Assembly: GCA_900317155.1 (NCBI GenBank)
Contig: ONFO01000001.1
Coordinates: 218,928-282,927, forward strand
Origin: an uncultured Bacteroidales bacterium
GTDB lineage: Bacteria > Bacteroidota > Bacteroidia > Bacteroidales > F082
Direction: 5' to 3'
DNA: 64,000 nucleotides
Shown here: positions 45,699-54,355 of the stretch, piece after piece
Layout: each line of letters begins with the position of its first letter
Numbering within the stretch: position 1 is the stretch's first letter
The notes under the pieces: generated by a model
Seen by the model: the letters and a program-made list of their open reading frames with translations, nothing else
Database searches by the model: none
Told to the model about the DNA's origin: nothing
Translations under genes and position numbers: made by a program

Positions 45699-46427
45699 AT
45701 GTTTGGCATTCGATATAGGCTACCTGAGGACTTCTTTAAAGGTGCGACAGATGTTCATTGTCATCTATTGCCGGGTGTTGATGATGGTTTCTCGTCGACA
45801 GAGAAGTCCCTTCAGGCCTTAAAAAAATTGGAAGAGCGAGGCGTGAAAAACATGATTCTCACTCCTCATTTCATGAAGGATTATCCACTTAATAATCGTG
45901 AATCTATTACTGCTGAGTTTGAATCATTTAAAAAAGAAGCCGAACAAGTGTGTGGCATTCAGTTCCGATTAGGAGCGGAGTATATGTTGGATGCCTGTTT
46001 CTTGAATCATTATAAGCAAGGTTTTTTGACTTTGGATAAAGGTGGGACCCATGTGCTGTGTGAAACTTCTTATTTAATGTACGAACATAACATCACCGAA
46101 ATGTTGTATGAGATAATGTGTGACGATTTTCAACCGGTGATAGCTCACCCCGAAAGGTATGAATATGCTGTGAAGGACAATTATTTTAGATGGAAGGATA
46201 AACGATACAAGTTCCAATTGAATTTGCTTTCTTTGGCTGGTGCATACGGGAAACCTGCAAAAGTGAAAGCACACTATTTGCTGAAGGAAGGGATGTACGA
46301 TTATGTGGGCTCTGATATGCATGGTTTAGGCAATTTTGAACGCTTCCTTCCTGAAATCCGTCTAAGCAAGAAAAACATAGAGCGACTTGAGCAGTTGATC
46401 GAAAACAACAAGAAGCTGTTTAATTGA
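45699..46427 (+). CDS. PHP-family protein-tyrosine phosphatase (YwqE/CpsB-like)
   Basis: This 242-residue metal-dependent phosphatase has TDVHCHLLPGVDDG (H20, H22, D28), LTPH (H57), an IAHPERY motif and GSDMHG. These are the metal-binding motifs of the YwqE/CpsB group. It should dephosphorylate the BY-kinase tail encoded just upstream, switching chain elongation or export. The pairing of kinase and phosphatase genes is classical. This is the last gene of the polysaccharide locus and is followed by a strong hairpin. Confidence 0.93.
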   Translation: MFGIRYRLPEDFFKGATDVHCHLLPGVDDGFSSTEKSLQALKKLEERGVKNMILTPHFMKDYPLNNRESITAEFESFKKEAEQVCGIQFRLGAEYMLDACFLNHYKQGFLTLDKGGTHVLCETSYLMYEHNITEMLYEIMCDDFQPVIAHPERYEYAVKDNYFRWKDKRYKFQLNLLSLAGAYGKPAKVKAHYLLKEGMYDYVGSDMHGLGNFERFLPEIRLSKKNIERLEQLIENNKKLFN

Positions 46428-46446
46428 TTTTAAGAATTCTCTTAAT

Positions 46447-46488
46447 AATCCATCCCGGTGAGTCTGTCTCATCGGGATGGATTGTTTT
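46447..46488. terminator. Bidirectional hairpin terminator between convergent operons
   Basis: A 16-bp stem (46447-46462 with 46468-46483, one G-T wobble) with a 5-base loop is followed by a T-rich run on the + strand. The mirror side on the minus strand is also T-rich. It sits between the end of the phosphatase gene and the end of the patatin gene, so it likely ends both the capsule and the peptidase/patatin transcripts. Confidence 0.87.
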
Positions 46489-46495
46489 ATGGCAT

Positions 46496-48820
46496 TCAGA
46501 ATAAATACCCTATGGAGAAATAGGCACTGAATTGCTTCGTGTAGTCTGACCATTGGGCAGTCAGGCTGATGGGGCCGATGAAACTGTTGTAGGCATACTG
46601 CAATCCAACCCCAGAGTAAATGTTGTCTTCGGTGGTGGAATGGTTCTTGCCGAACAGATTCTTTCCATACAAGAAGTTGTAGGTTGCCGTGATATAATGC
46701 TTTTCGAAAAGCCTGTATCGCAGGTCACAACGCAAAACCGTTGCCAAGTCATTGACAAAGTCGGTGTGATAAATTCCAACGAATGGAAACTGCTGGTCGA
46801 AGTGCCGCGACGCCACTTCTCCACCCACGATGTTCCATAAGTTGGCCATTGTAGGCGAATTGAAAATGCAGCGGGCATAGACTTGGGGGATGATGGTGAA
46901 CCTGCCGTTGTTGGGCGTAAGATAACCGAGGAAGGAATAATAGAGCTCAGGTACTGTGTTTGCTTCGCCTTTTGTGTCAAAATGGAAAAGACACCTGAAG
47001 GTAGTATAGATGCCGTTTTTGGCATAGTAGTTAAGGTCGCGATTATCGTAGCTAATCTTAATGAAAGGCGATAACAAATTGTTGTTTTGAAAATTGGAGT
47101 TTGAAATCAAAGATTGGTCGATGGTGTCGTTGCTGAAATCAAATGGAGTGAGTCTGTCGAATGAAGTGGCGGTATAGGAAAGGCCGATGGTATTGCTGAA
47201 ATTGGTCAGGCGGAATGGCGACGCGTATGCACTAAACTTGTGTTGGCTATATTGGAGATTGGTATTGCTTTTGTCGAAAATCATGGCTTTGTAATGCTCG
47301 CTCCTGTAATCGTATGCCAAACTGAAATTGCCCAAGCTAAGACTGGAATATGTGCCTGTTATGTTGAATTTAGGATTGTAACTAAGTTTCCCGGTTAGGT
47401 TCAGTTTGAAGCCTGAAAGTAATTTGTCGTTAATACCGAGATTGAGCATAAGGGCGGCGCCTTCTTCCGTATCATAGCGTATCCCAAGACCAAAGACATG
47501 AGGATGAGTTGGCTTGAAATTCATCGACAGCGTATAAGTCTCTTGCGCTGTTCCGTCAATAGTGTCAATACCGTTTTCGGTCAAATTGTAAGTGATGTCA
47601 TCAAAAGCGCCAGTGCCTCTGTAAACATCGATGGCATGGTTGATGTCCTTCTCCGACAAGAACTCGTTGACTTTTAAGTTTCCTTTTTTAAGCAGCCAAA
47701 CACTTCTTTTCTGATTGGTTTGGTTGAGGACGATTGAGCTGACATAGACGGGAGCATCAGCCAGATTTCTTGCTTTTGAGGCGCGTAACTGTTTGGTAAG
47801 AGGACCACCATTTTTCGACTCCAGATGCTGCTTGATTTTCATCAAAGGTTCTTTGTATTCCTTTACTTTCTGATAGCCTCTTTGCACGAGTGTGTCGATG
47901 GCTTCATGGGTGAAACTCAAGGTGCCATAACCTGTTATGTCTGGCGCGATATAGATATCACATATTGCTTGGTTATCGTCTCTTTTCGAATTTACGGCAT
48001 TGTCAACCAGGCCGTTAAGCACTTCTGGCAAAGAGAGAATCTCGCCATCGTGAATGGTGTCCCTGTCGCTAACGTCTACACCAATGATGATGTTGGCTCC
48101 CATCTCTTGCAAAAGGTCAGCAGGGAAGTTGTTGACCAAACCTCCGTCGACGAGGAGATGTCGACCCATACTGACAGGGGAGAACACACCTGGAATGGCC
48201 ATACTAGCGCGCATTGCCAAAGGAACGCTGCCATAACGAATGTCAACTTCCTTTCCTGTTTTGATATCGGTGGCGACACAAGCAAATGGTATGGGCAAGT
48301 CGTTGAAATCCATGTCTTTCTGGTAGCCTACGCAGAGGTCGTTAAACAGATTGATTAAGGAAGTGTTATTGACATAGGCACTGGGTAGAAAACTCACGGT
48401 ATTGTCTGCCTCTTTTTTGTTCAGAATACCATTGAAACCGAATGGAATATTGACTACCATGGTGCTGCTGCGTTTTCTGACTTCTTCCGACATGGCTGAA
48501 CGTTCAATGCTGTTTCCCACGTATTGCGACCAATTCATGTTGGCAATGAGTTGTGCCAACTCATCGGGTGAATAACCCATGGCATACAGGCCGCCAATAA
48601 TGGATCCCATGCTAGTGCCCACCACGTAGTCAACGGGCATGCCAATCTCCTCTAAGTATTTCAGAACGCCAATGTGGGCAGCACCTTTGGCACCGCCGCC
48701 ACTCAACACCACGCCCACTTTGGGGCGTGGTGGAGTTAAATTGACGGTTTTGTGCTTGCCTTGTGCCTGTACCTCCACTATGCAGAGGAAAGCCAACAGG
48801 AATAGGATGATACGGTTCAT
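46496..48820 (-). CDS. Patatin-like phospholipase with C-terminal Omp85 barrel
   Basis: This 774-residue protein has a signal peptide (to about residue 20, VEVQA) and a patatin domain. The patatin domain has GGGAKG (41-46) for the oxyanion hole, G-T-S-M-G with nucleophile Ser70, and the catalytic-type Asp225 in VDGG. A POTRA-like linker (about 340-430) and a beta-barrel ending in a C-terminal phenylalanine follow. This matches type Vd-secreted patatins (PlpD-like) and their Bacteroidota relatives. It would act at the outer membrane on phospholipids or an unknown ester. It lies 9 bp downstream of the M3 peptidase gene, so both are probably one transcript. Confidence 0.92.
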   Translation of the reverse strand: MNRIILFLLAFLCIVEVQAQGKHKTVNLTPPRPKVGVVLSGGGAKGAAHIGVLKYLEEIGMPVDYVVGTSMGSIIGGLYAMGYSPDELAQLIANMNWSQYVGNSIERSAMSEEVRKRSSTMVVNIPFGFNGILNKKEADNTVSFLPSAYVNNTSLINLFNDLCVGYQKDMDFNDLPIPFACVATDIKTGKEVDIRYGSVPLAMRASMAIPGVFSPVSMGRHLLVDGGLVNNFPADLLQEMGANIIIGVDVSDRDTIHDGEILSLPEVLNGLVDNAVNSKRDDNQAICDIYIAPDITGYGTLSFTHEAIDTLVQRGYQKVKEYKEPLMKIKQHLESKNGGPLTKQLRASKARNLADAPVYVSSIVLNQTNQKRSVWLLKKGNLKVNEFLSEKDINHAIDVYRGTGAFDDITYNLTENGIDTIDGTAQETYTLSMNFKPTHPHVFGLGIRYDTEEGAALMLNLGINDKLLSGFKLNLTGKLSYNPKFNITGTYSSLSLGNFSLAYDYRSEHYKAMIFDKSNTNLQYSQHKFSAYASPFRLTNFSNTIGLSYTATSFDRLTPFDFSNDTIDQSLISNSNFQNNNLLSPFIKISYDNRDLNYYAKNGIYTTFRCLFHFDTKGEANTVPELYYSFLGYLTPNNGRFTIIPQVYARCIFNSPTMANLWNIVGGEVASRHFDQQFPFVGIYHTDFVNDLATVLRCDLRYRLFEKHYITATYNFLYGKNLFGKNHSTTEDNIYSGVGLQYAYNSFIGPISLTAQWSDYTKQFSAYFSIGYLF

Positions 48821-48829
48821 GTTTTTGTT

Positions 48830-50956
48830 TTACTTTAATCCGCGTGCTTTCAGATAAGGTTCGTAATCGGGGTCTTGGCCACGGAACTTGCGGTATTGCA
48901 CCATACCTTCGTCGTTGCCGCATTCCTGCAGGCAGTTCTTACGGAACGAAGCAGCCAACTCAGGATTGAAAAGATTGCCCGAACTTTTGAAATAGTTGAA
49001 GGCATCCTTGTCGAGTACCTCGGCCCAAGTGTAGGCGTAGTAGCCGGCACTGTAGCCGCCATTAAAGATGTGGCTGAAGTTGGTTGAGCGGTAACGAGGC
49101 AGAATCTCAGGCATCAGTCCGATGGCATCCATCTGTTGTTTCTCGAAAGCGTCGACATTGAGGTCTTGGACTTCAGTGAGCTCATGATACTTCATGTCAA
49201 GGATGGAGGCGGCGATGAGTTCGGTGGTCATGAAGCCTTGGTTGAACAAAGCGCTATTCTCAATCTTGGTGATGAGGCTGTCGGGCATGACTTCGCCAGT
49301 CTTGTAATGCTTGGCATACATGCGGATGACCTCAGGCTCAGCCACCCAGTTTTCCATGATTTGCGAAGGCATTTCCACATAGTCGTGAGGCACGTTGCCG
49401 CAAGTGCGGGTATAGAGGCCGTCGGAGAAGAATGCGTGCAGCGAGTGACCGAATTCATGCCACATGGTCTCAGTCTCGTCCCAAGTGAGCAGGGCAGGGG
49501 TGTCGCCCGAAGCAGGGGTGAAGTTCATCACCAAGGAGATGACGGGGTAAATCTTTTTTCCATCGATGTCGTGGCCGCTGGTGCGGAACTCAGTGCACCA
49601 AGCACCGCCGCTCTTCGATTCACGGGGATAATAGTCCATGTAGAGGATGCCGAGGAAATCACCGTTGGCTTCCTTCACTTCGTAGGTCTCCACGCCAGGA
49701 TAGTAGATGGGCAGATTGGCGTTTTGCGTGAAGGTGATGCCATACAACTTGTTGGCAGCCATAAACATACCGTTGCGCACGTTATCCACGGTGAGGTAAG
49801 GCTTGATGTAGTTTTCATCGAAGTCGTATTTGGCCTTGCGGAGCTTCTCGGCATAGTACCACCAATCCCAACCTTCGAGTTTGATATTGGCACCTTCAGC
49901 ATCTGCGATGGCTTGCATTTCGGCGAGTTCTTTCTTGGCGAGTTGCTGGGCGGGGTTGAAGATGTCGATGAGGAACTTGTCAACAGTCTTGGAGTCTTTG
50001 GCCATGTTAACGTCCAGCACGTAGTCGGCATAGTTGTCAAAGCCAAAGAGTTTGGCTTTTTGCACACGCAGTTTGCACATCTCATTGATGAGTTTCTTGT
50101 TATCGTACTCGTTGCCGTTGTCGCCCCGGTTGTAGTAGGCCTTATACATTTGTTCACGCAGGTCGCGGTTGTCGGCAAACTGCAGGAAGGGAATGAGGCT
50201 GGGTTTCGAGAGTGTGAACACCCACTTGCCTTCCATGCCCTCGGCCTTGGCTTGTTCGGCCGCGGCATCGATGCTAGTTTGCGGCAAGCCTGCGAGGTCG
50301 GATTCGTTCTCAATGACGAGTTTGTAGCCTGCATTTTCTTTCAAAAGATTGTTGCCGAATTGCAAGCTCAGCGTGGAGAGTTGCTCGTTGATTTGGCTCA
50401 GCTCGGCTTGTTTTTCGGCTGACAGGCCTGCACCATGGCGCATAAAGTCTTGATGGTATTTCTCCACCACGCGGATTTGTTGGTCGTCGAGGCTCATTTC
50501 GTTGCGGTGTTGATACACATAGTCGATGCGCTCAAAGAGTTTCGGGTTCATCATAATAGCATCGCTGTGTTTAGAGAGCATAGGCAACACTTGTTCTGCG
50601 ATGGCCACCATCTCGTCGTTGGTGAGGCACTCGTTGAGGTTGAAGAACACATTGCTGACGCGGCTCAAAGTCTTGCCCGACTTGTCGTAAGGCAGGATAG
50701 TGTTCTCGAATGTGGCAGGCTCGGAGTTGTTGACGATGGCTTCCACTTCGGCAAGCTGTTCTTTCATACCCGCCTCAAAAGCAGGCAGATAGTGCTCATT
50801 CTTGATTTGGTCGAACGGCGGCACCTGGAATGGTGTCGTGTATTCAGTCAGGAAAGGATTTGGTCTTTCGGCTTCTGCCTTTTGTTCAGGCTTAGAGGTG
50901 CATGAAGCCAAGGTGATGACGCTTAATGCGATCATGTTGAAAAGTTTTTTAGTCAT
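48830..50956 (-). CDS. dcp: M3 family peptidase, Dcp-like, predicted lipoprotein
   Basis: This 708-residue zinc peptidase has the HExxH motif H500-E501-x-x-H504 in MWHEFGHSLHAF, with a third ligand glutamate about 25 residues later in MENWVAEP. It resembles peptidyl-dipeptidase Dcp. The N-terminal signal has a lipobox LASC, with Cys19 likely lipidated. That is common in Bacteroidota members and would place it in the periplasm or outer membrane rather than the cytoplasm, as in E. coli. It should cleave dipeptides from the C-terminus of short peptides. The promoter lies in the divergent gap at 50957-51080. Confidence 0.92.
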   Translation of the reverse strand: MTKKLFNMIALSVITLASCTSKPEQKAEAERPNPFLTEYTTPFQVPPFDQIKNEHYLPAFEAGMKEQLAEVEAIVNNSEPATFENTILPYDKSGKTLSRVSNVFFNLNECLTNDEMVAIAEQVLPMLSKHSDAIMMNPKLFERIDYVYQHRNEMSLDDQQIRVVEKYHQDFMRHGAGLSAEKQAELSQINEQLSTLSLQFGNNLLKENAGYKLVIENESDLAGLPQTSIDAAAEQAKAEGMEGKWVFTLSKPSLIPFLQFADNRDLREQMYKAYYNRGDNGNEYDNKKLINEMCKLRVQKAKLFGFDNYADYVLDVNMAKDSKTVDKFLIDIFNPAQQLAKKELAEMQAIADAEGANIKLEGWDWWYYAEKLRKAKYDFDENYIKPYLTVDNVRNGMFMAANKLYGITFTQNANLPIYYPGVETYEVKEANGDFLGILYMDYYPRESKSGGAWCTEFRTSGHDIDGKKIYPVISLVMNFTPASGDTPALLTWDETETMWHEFGHSLHAFFSDGLYTRTCGNVPHDYVEMPSQIMENWVAEPEVIRMYAKHYKTGEVMPDSLITKIENSALFNQGFMTTELIAASILDMKYHELTEVQDLNVDAFEKQQMDAIGLMPEILPRYRSTNFSHIFNGGYSAGYYAYTWAEVLDKDAFNYFKSSGNLFNPELAASFRKNCLQECGNDEGMVQYRKFRGQDPDYEPYLKARGLK

Positions 50957-50990
50957 GTTTTTTAATATTTGATGTCAATTTTCTGCCTGC

Positions 50991-50998
50991 AAAGATAA
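50991..50998 (-). promoter_or_regulatory. Promoter -7 element for the peptidase-patatin genes
   Basis: On the minus strand this reads TATCTTTG, a fit to TAnnTTTG, and transcription would begin about 30 bases before the peptidase ATG. A good -33 element is not apparent. It lies about 40 bp from the divergent + strand promoter. Confidence 0.55.
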
Positions 50999-51010
50999 AA
51001 AATGTTGTTT

Positions 51011-51044
51011 TTTGCTTGTCGAAAACCTAAAAACATTATCTTTG
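51011..51044 (+). promoter_or_regulatory. Promoter of the alpha-glucan operon
   Basis: A -7 element TATCTTTG (51037-51044) is preceded by TTTG at 51011-51014 (22-bp spacer) and TTG at 51016-51018 (18 bp). Both are close to the 19-21 bp Bacteroidota spacing. Transcription would start near 51051, about 30 bases before the ATG at 51081. It drives the four-gene alpha-glucan group. Confidence 0.65.
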
Positions 51045-51080
51045 TACTCGGTTTTTTATGCAAATTTTGAAATTTAATAT

Positions 51081-53048
51081 ATGAGTTACATTTCTTGGGA
51101 TAAAAGAAAACTGGTCAATCTGGAGTTTACGCTCAATCGTGAAGTGTTGCGTTCCAACGCTTTAGGAGCGTTTCTCGCCACCACTGTGATTGGCTGCAAC
51201 ACTAGAAAATACCACGGTCTATTAGTGGTGCCTCAGCCGCAATTGGACAATAACAACCATGTATTGCTGTCGAGTCTTGACGAGACTATCATCGAAAACA
51301 AGCAAGAATTCCATCTTGGCGTACACATGTACCCCGACGGCATCTTCGCTCCGCGTGGTCACAAATACCTTCGCGACTTCACCGCTGACCCCATGCCGAA
51401 GCTGACCTATCGTATCGGTAATGTGGTGCTCGACAAGGAGCTGATTTTCTCTTCAACAGAAGCGAGGCTCTTTGTTCGTTATACGCTGCGTGAATCTGTG
51501 GTGCCTATCACCCTGCGCGTTTTGCCTTTCTTGGCTTTCCGCAACGTCCACATGTTGACGCATGAGAACCATGAGGCCAGCCGCAAGGTGGATTTGGTGA
51601 AAAATGGTGCTTCATGGCAACTTTACAAGGACTATTCGAGGTTGTACTTGCAGTTCTCGCGTGCGGCCGAGTACACGCATGTGCCGCATTGGTACTACAA
51701 TATGTTCTATATCCGCGAACAGGAGCGTGGCTACGATGCCGCTGAGGATCAGTTCGTTCCTGGATTCTTTGAGTTGCAGATGAAACAGGGCGACACGGTA
51801 ATTCTCTCAGTGAGCCTGAAAGAAGAAAGTCCTACTGCCATCAAACGTCAGTGCGAGGCAGAGGTGAAGAGACTGTTGCCTCAGCATAGCTACGAAGAGT
51901 GTCTCGTGAAAGCCGCAGATCAATTTATCATCCGTGACGACAAGGGCACGCGCCTGTGGGCGGGTTTCCCATGGTTTGGTTCGTGCAGCCGCGACACCTT
52001 CCTTGCCTTGCCAGGCATTGCCTTGGCGCAAGGCGATGAGAAGACCTTTACTGCGGCTTTGGATTACCTTGTTTCGAGAATGCAAGGACCATTCTTCCCG
52101 CACCGTTACTACCAGAAGAGCCTGTATTTCACTGCGGTGGACTCGCCGCTGTGGTTCTTCTATGTGTTGCAACTCTATGAGAAGATGTTGGGCAAGGACA
52201 AGAAAGACATCTGGAAGAAATACAAGAAGCCGATGACGACCATCTTGGAGAGTTTCATCTCAGGCACCGACTTCAACGTGCATACCTTGGACAGTGGATT
52301 GCTCTATGCCGGCAACCGCGACTTGGCTCTCACTTGGATGAATGTCTTCGCACAAGGCAAGCCTTGGACACCGCGCACGGGTTTGGCTATCGAAGTCAAT
52401 GCGTTATGGTATAATGCATTGCGCTATGGTGTGGAACTGTTGAAAGCAGCAGAACCGAAGAGTGCTTTGCTCAAGAAATGGCAGGATTTGGCAGACAAGG
52501 TGAAGGTATCGTTTGCCGACACCTTTTATAATAAGGCGACCAACGGCTTCTACGATTATGTGAATAGCAACGAGAAAAATGAGCAGGTGCGTCCCAATAT
52601 GATGCTGGCGGCAGCTTTTCCATATAGCCCGATGAGCGACGAGATGCAGAAACGCGCTTTCGATATTGCCCACTCGGAGCTGTTGACTACCAGAGGAATA
52701 CGTTCACTTTCGCCTAACGACGAGAATTACAAGGGCATCAGCATCGGCAACCACAGTGAGCGCGAACGCGCCTATCACAACGGCACGGCATTCCCTTGGC
52801 TGATCGCTTTCTATGCTGACCTCTCTGTGAAGCTGTTCGGCAAGACTTCACTGCCTTATCTGGAAGACTTGTATAACGGCTTTGAGGAGGCCATTAAAGA
52901 TAACGGCATCGGTACGGTGTCGGAGATTTACGACGGCAACCCGCCCTTCGAGGCTAGAGGTTGCATCTCGCAGTCGACGAGCGTGGGTGCCTTGCTTTAT
53001 TTGCATTACCTGATTCAAGAACTAAATAAGAAAGGAGGCTCAAAATGA
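51081..53048 (+). CDS. Glycogen debranching enzyme (amylo-alpha-1,6-glucosidase family)
   Basis: This 655-residue protein has an N-terminal beta-sandwich domain (about 1-270, NTRKYHGLLVVPQP near its start) and a C-terminal GDE_C (alpha/alpha)6 domain. The acid-residue segments are GFPWFGSCSRDTFLALPGIA, AIEVNALWYNALRYG and GNHSERERAYHNGTAFPW. The family hydrolyses alpha-1,6 branch points in glycogen. Start overlaps no gene; the stop overlaps the GT4-type gene (ATGA). It is the first gene of the operon. Confidence 0.92.
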   Translation: MSYISWDKRKLVNLEFTLNREVLRSNALGAFLATTVIGCNTRKYHGLLVVPQPQLDNNNHVLLSSLDETIIENKQEFHLGVHMYPDGIFAPRGHKYLRDFTADPMPKLTYRIGNVVLDKELIFSSTEARLFVRYTLRESVVPITLRVLPFLAFRNVHMLTHENHEASRKVDLVKNGASWQLYKDYSRLYLQFSRAAEYTHVPHWYYNMFYIREQERGYDAAEDQFVPGFFELQMKQGDTVILSVSLKEESPTAIKRQCEAEVKRLLPQHSYEECLVKAADQFIIRDDKGTRLWAGFPWFGSCSRDTFLALPGIALAQGDEKTFTAALDYLVSRMQGPFFPHRYYQKSLYFTAVDSPLWFFYVLQLYEKMLGKDKKDIWKKYKKPMTTILESFISGTDFNVHTLDSGLLYAGNRDLALTWMNVFAQGKPWTPRTGLAIEVNALWYNALRYGVELLKAAEPKSALLKKWQDLADKVKVSFADTFYNKATNGFYDYVNSNEKNEQVRPNMMLAAAFPYSPMSDEMQKRAFDIAHSELLTTRGIRSLSPNDENYKGISIGNHSERERAYHNGTAFPWLIAFYADLSVKLFGKTSLPYLEDLYNGFEEAIKDNGIGTVSEIYDGNPPFEARGCISQSTSVGALLYLHYLIQELNKKGGSK

Positions 53049-54334
53049 GAGTCCTGATGTTTGGGTGGGAGTTCCCGCCCCATATTACCGGTGGCCTTGG
53101 AACGGCTTGCTTCGGCATGACCAAAGGCCTGGCCAAGAATGACGTGGATGTGCTGTTTGTGGTACCGCGTGCCTACGGCGACGAAGATGAGACCAACGTG
53201 CGTTTGCTCAATGCCAGCGAAGTAACCATTGACATCGACCATGAAAAAGACCGTAGCTATTGGGAGCGCGTGCAGTATATGGAGATTGGCTCCAACATCA
53301 TCCCGTATGTCGGGCCTGAGAACTTTGCCAATGTGCTGGAAAGCGACCGCCATGTCGTGGAGCACTTCAACCGCAGTGGCTCGGTGTTTGCACGCAACTA
53401 CCAGTTCTCGGGCAAATACGGCATGAACCTGATGGAGGAGGTGGCACGCTACGCTTTGATAGGCTCGTCGTTGGCCACGAAATACGACTTCGATGTCATC
53501 CATGCCCACGATTGGTTGACCTATTCGGCAGGCATCGCGGCGAAGGAGACCACGGGTAAGCCTTTGGTGGTGCACATGCACGCCACGGAGTTTGACCGTT
53601 CGGGTGAGAACATCAATACAGATGTGTACGCCATCGAGCGCAGGGGCATGGAGGCCGCTGACCGTGTCATCACGGTGAGTAACTTGACTAGAAATATCGT
53701 CATCAACAAATATGGCATCGACCCCGCCAAGGTCGTGACGGTGCACAACGCCGTGGAACCTAACGACAAGCCCAAGTCGGAATACGAACGCAGCGGCCTG
53801 GATGCCAAGGTGGTGACCTTCCTCGGAAGAATCACCTACCAGAAAGGGCCTGAGTACTTCATTGAAGCTGCCTATAAGATTCACCAAGTCGACCCAAGCA
53901 TCCATTTCGTGATGGCGGGCACGGGCGACATGCTGGAGAAGATGATCCGCCGTGTGGCGCAGCTCGGCATGGGCAGTCACTTCCACTTCACGGGCTTCCT
54001 GAAGGGAGAGGCCGTCGACCAAATGTTCGCCATGACCGACGTGTTTGTCATGCCGTCCATCTCCGAACCGTTCGGCATTGTGCCGCTGGAGGCCATGCGT
54101 CTCAATGTGCCGGTGGTCATCAGCAAGCAGTCGGGTGTCTCCGAGGTCGTCAAGCACGCCTTGAAGGTCGACTTCTGGGACATCAATGGCCTGGCTGACG
54201 CCATCTATGGCCTCTGCCACTACAAGCCTTTGGCAGACTGCTTCAAGGACGAGGGCAAAGACGAGGTGGACAGCCTCAAGTGGGAACTGGCCGCGAAGAA
54301 GATCAAGGCGGTATATGAATCGGTAGTTAAGTAA
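53045..54334 (+). CDS. GT4 glycosyltransferase, glucan synthase-like
   Basis: This 429-residue GT-B enzyme starts RVLMFGWEFPPHITGGLGTA, like glycogen/starch synthase-type GT4 proteins. It has IHAHDWLTYSAGIAAK in the acceptor domain and the E-x7-E pair in ISEPFGIVPLEAM. In Bacteroidota this gene type lies in alpha-glucan operons with a GH57 gene. It probably makes maltodextrin or a linear glucan. No ADP-glucose pyrophosphorylase is present in the window. The start ATG overlaps the upstream stop by ATGA. Confidence 0.85.
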   Translation: MRVLMFGWEFPPHITGGLGTACFGMTKGLAKNDVDVLFVVPRAYGDEDETNVRLLNASEVTIDIDHEKDRSYWERVQYMEIGSNIIPYVGPENFANVLESDRHVVEHFNRSGSVFARNYQFSGKYGMNLMEEVARYALIGSSLATKYDFDVIHAHDWLTYSAGIAAKETTGKPLVVHMHATEFDRSGENINTDVYAIERRGMEAADRVITVSNLTRNIVINKYGIDPAKVVTVHNAVEPNDKPKSEYERSGLDAKVVTFLGRITYQKGPEYFIEAAYKIHQVDPSIHFVMAGTGDMLEKMIRRVAQLGMGSHFHFTGFLKGEAVDQMFAMTDVFVMPSISEPFGIVPLEAMRLNVPVVISKQSGVSEVVKHALKVDFWDINGLADAIYGLCHYKPLADCFKDEGKDEVDSLKWELAAKKIKAVYESVVK

Positions 54335-54355
54335 GAATAATAAAAAATATACGAT

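Noticed and set aside
1-46427. Invertible promoter or UpxY/UpxZ-type control genes as in Bacteroides capsules
   Set aside because: No inverted repeat flanking a promoter and no such regulator genes were seen. They may lie beyond the left edge, but nothing in the window supports them.
49136-50422. Long open frame (about 428 codons) on the + strand opposite the M3 peptidase
   Set aside because: The peptidase frame has a clear HExxH site and signal sequence. The opposite frame has no recognisable domain and is open because of the GC-rich codon pattern.
53015-54220. Long open frame (about 401 codons) on the minus strand inside the GT4 gene
   Set aside because: It is the antisense of a clear glycosyltransferase with E-x7-E motif. 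It is rich in His and Asp in a pattern typical of antisense translation.
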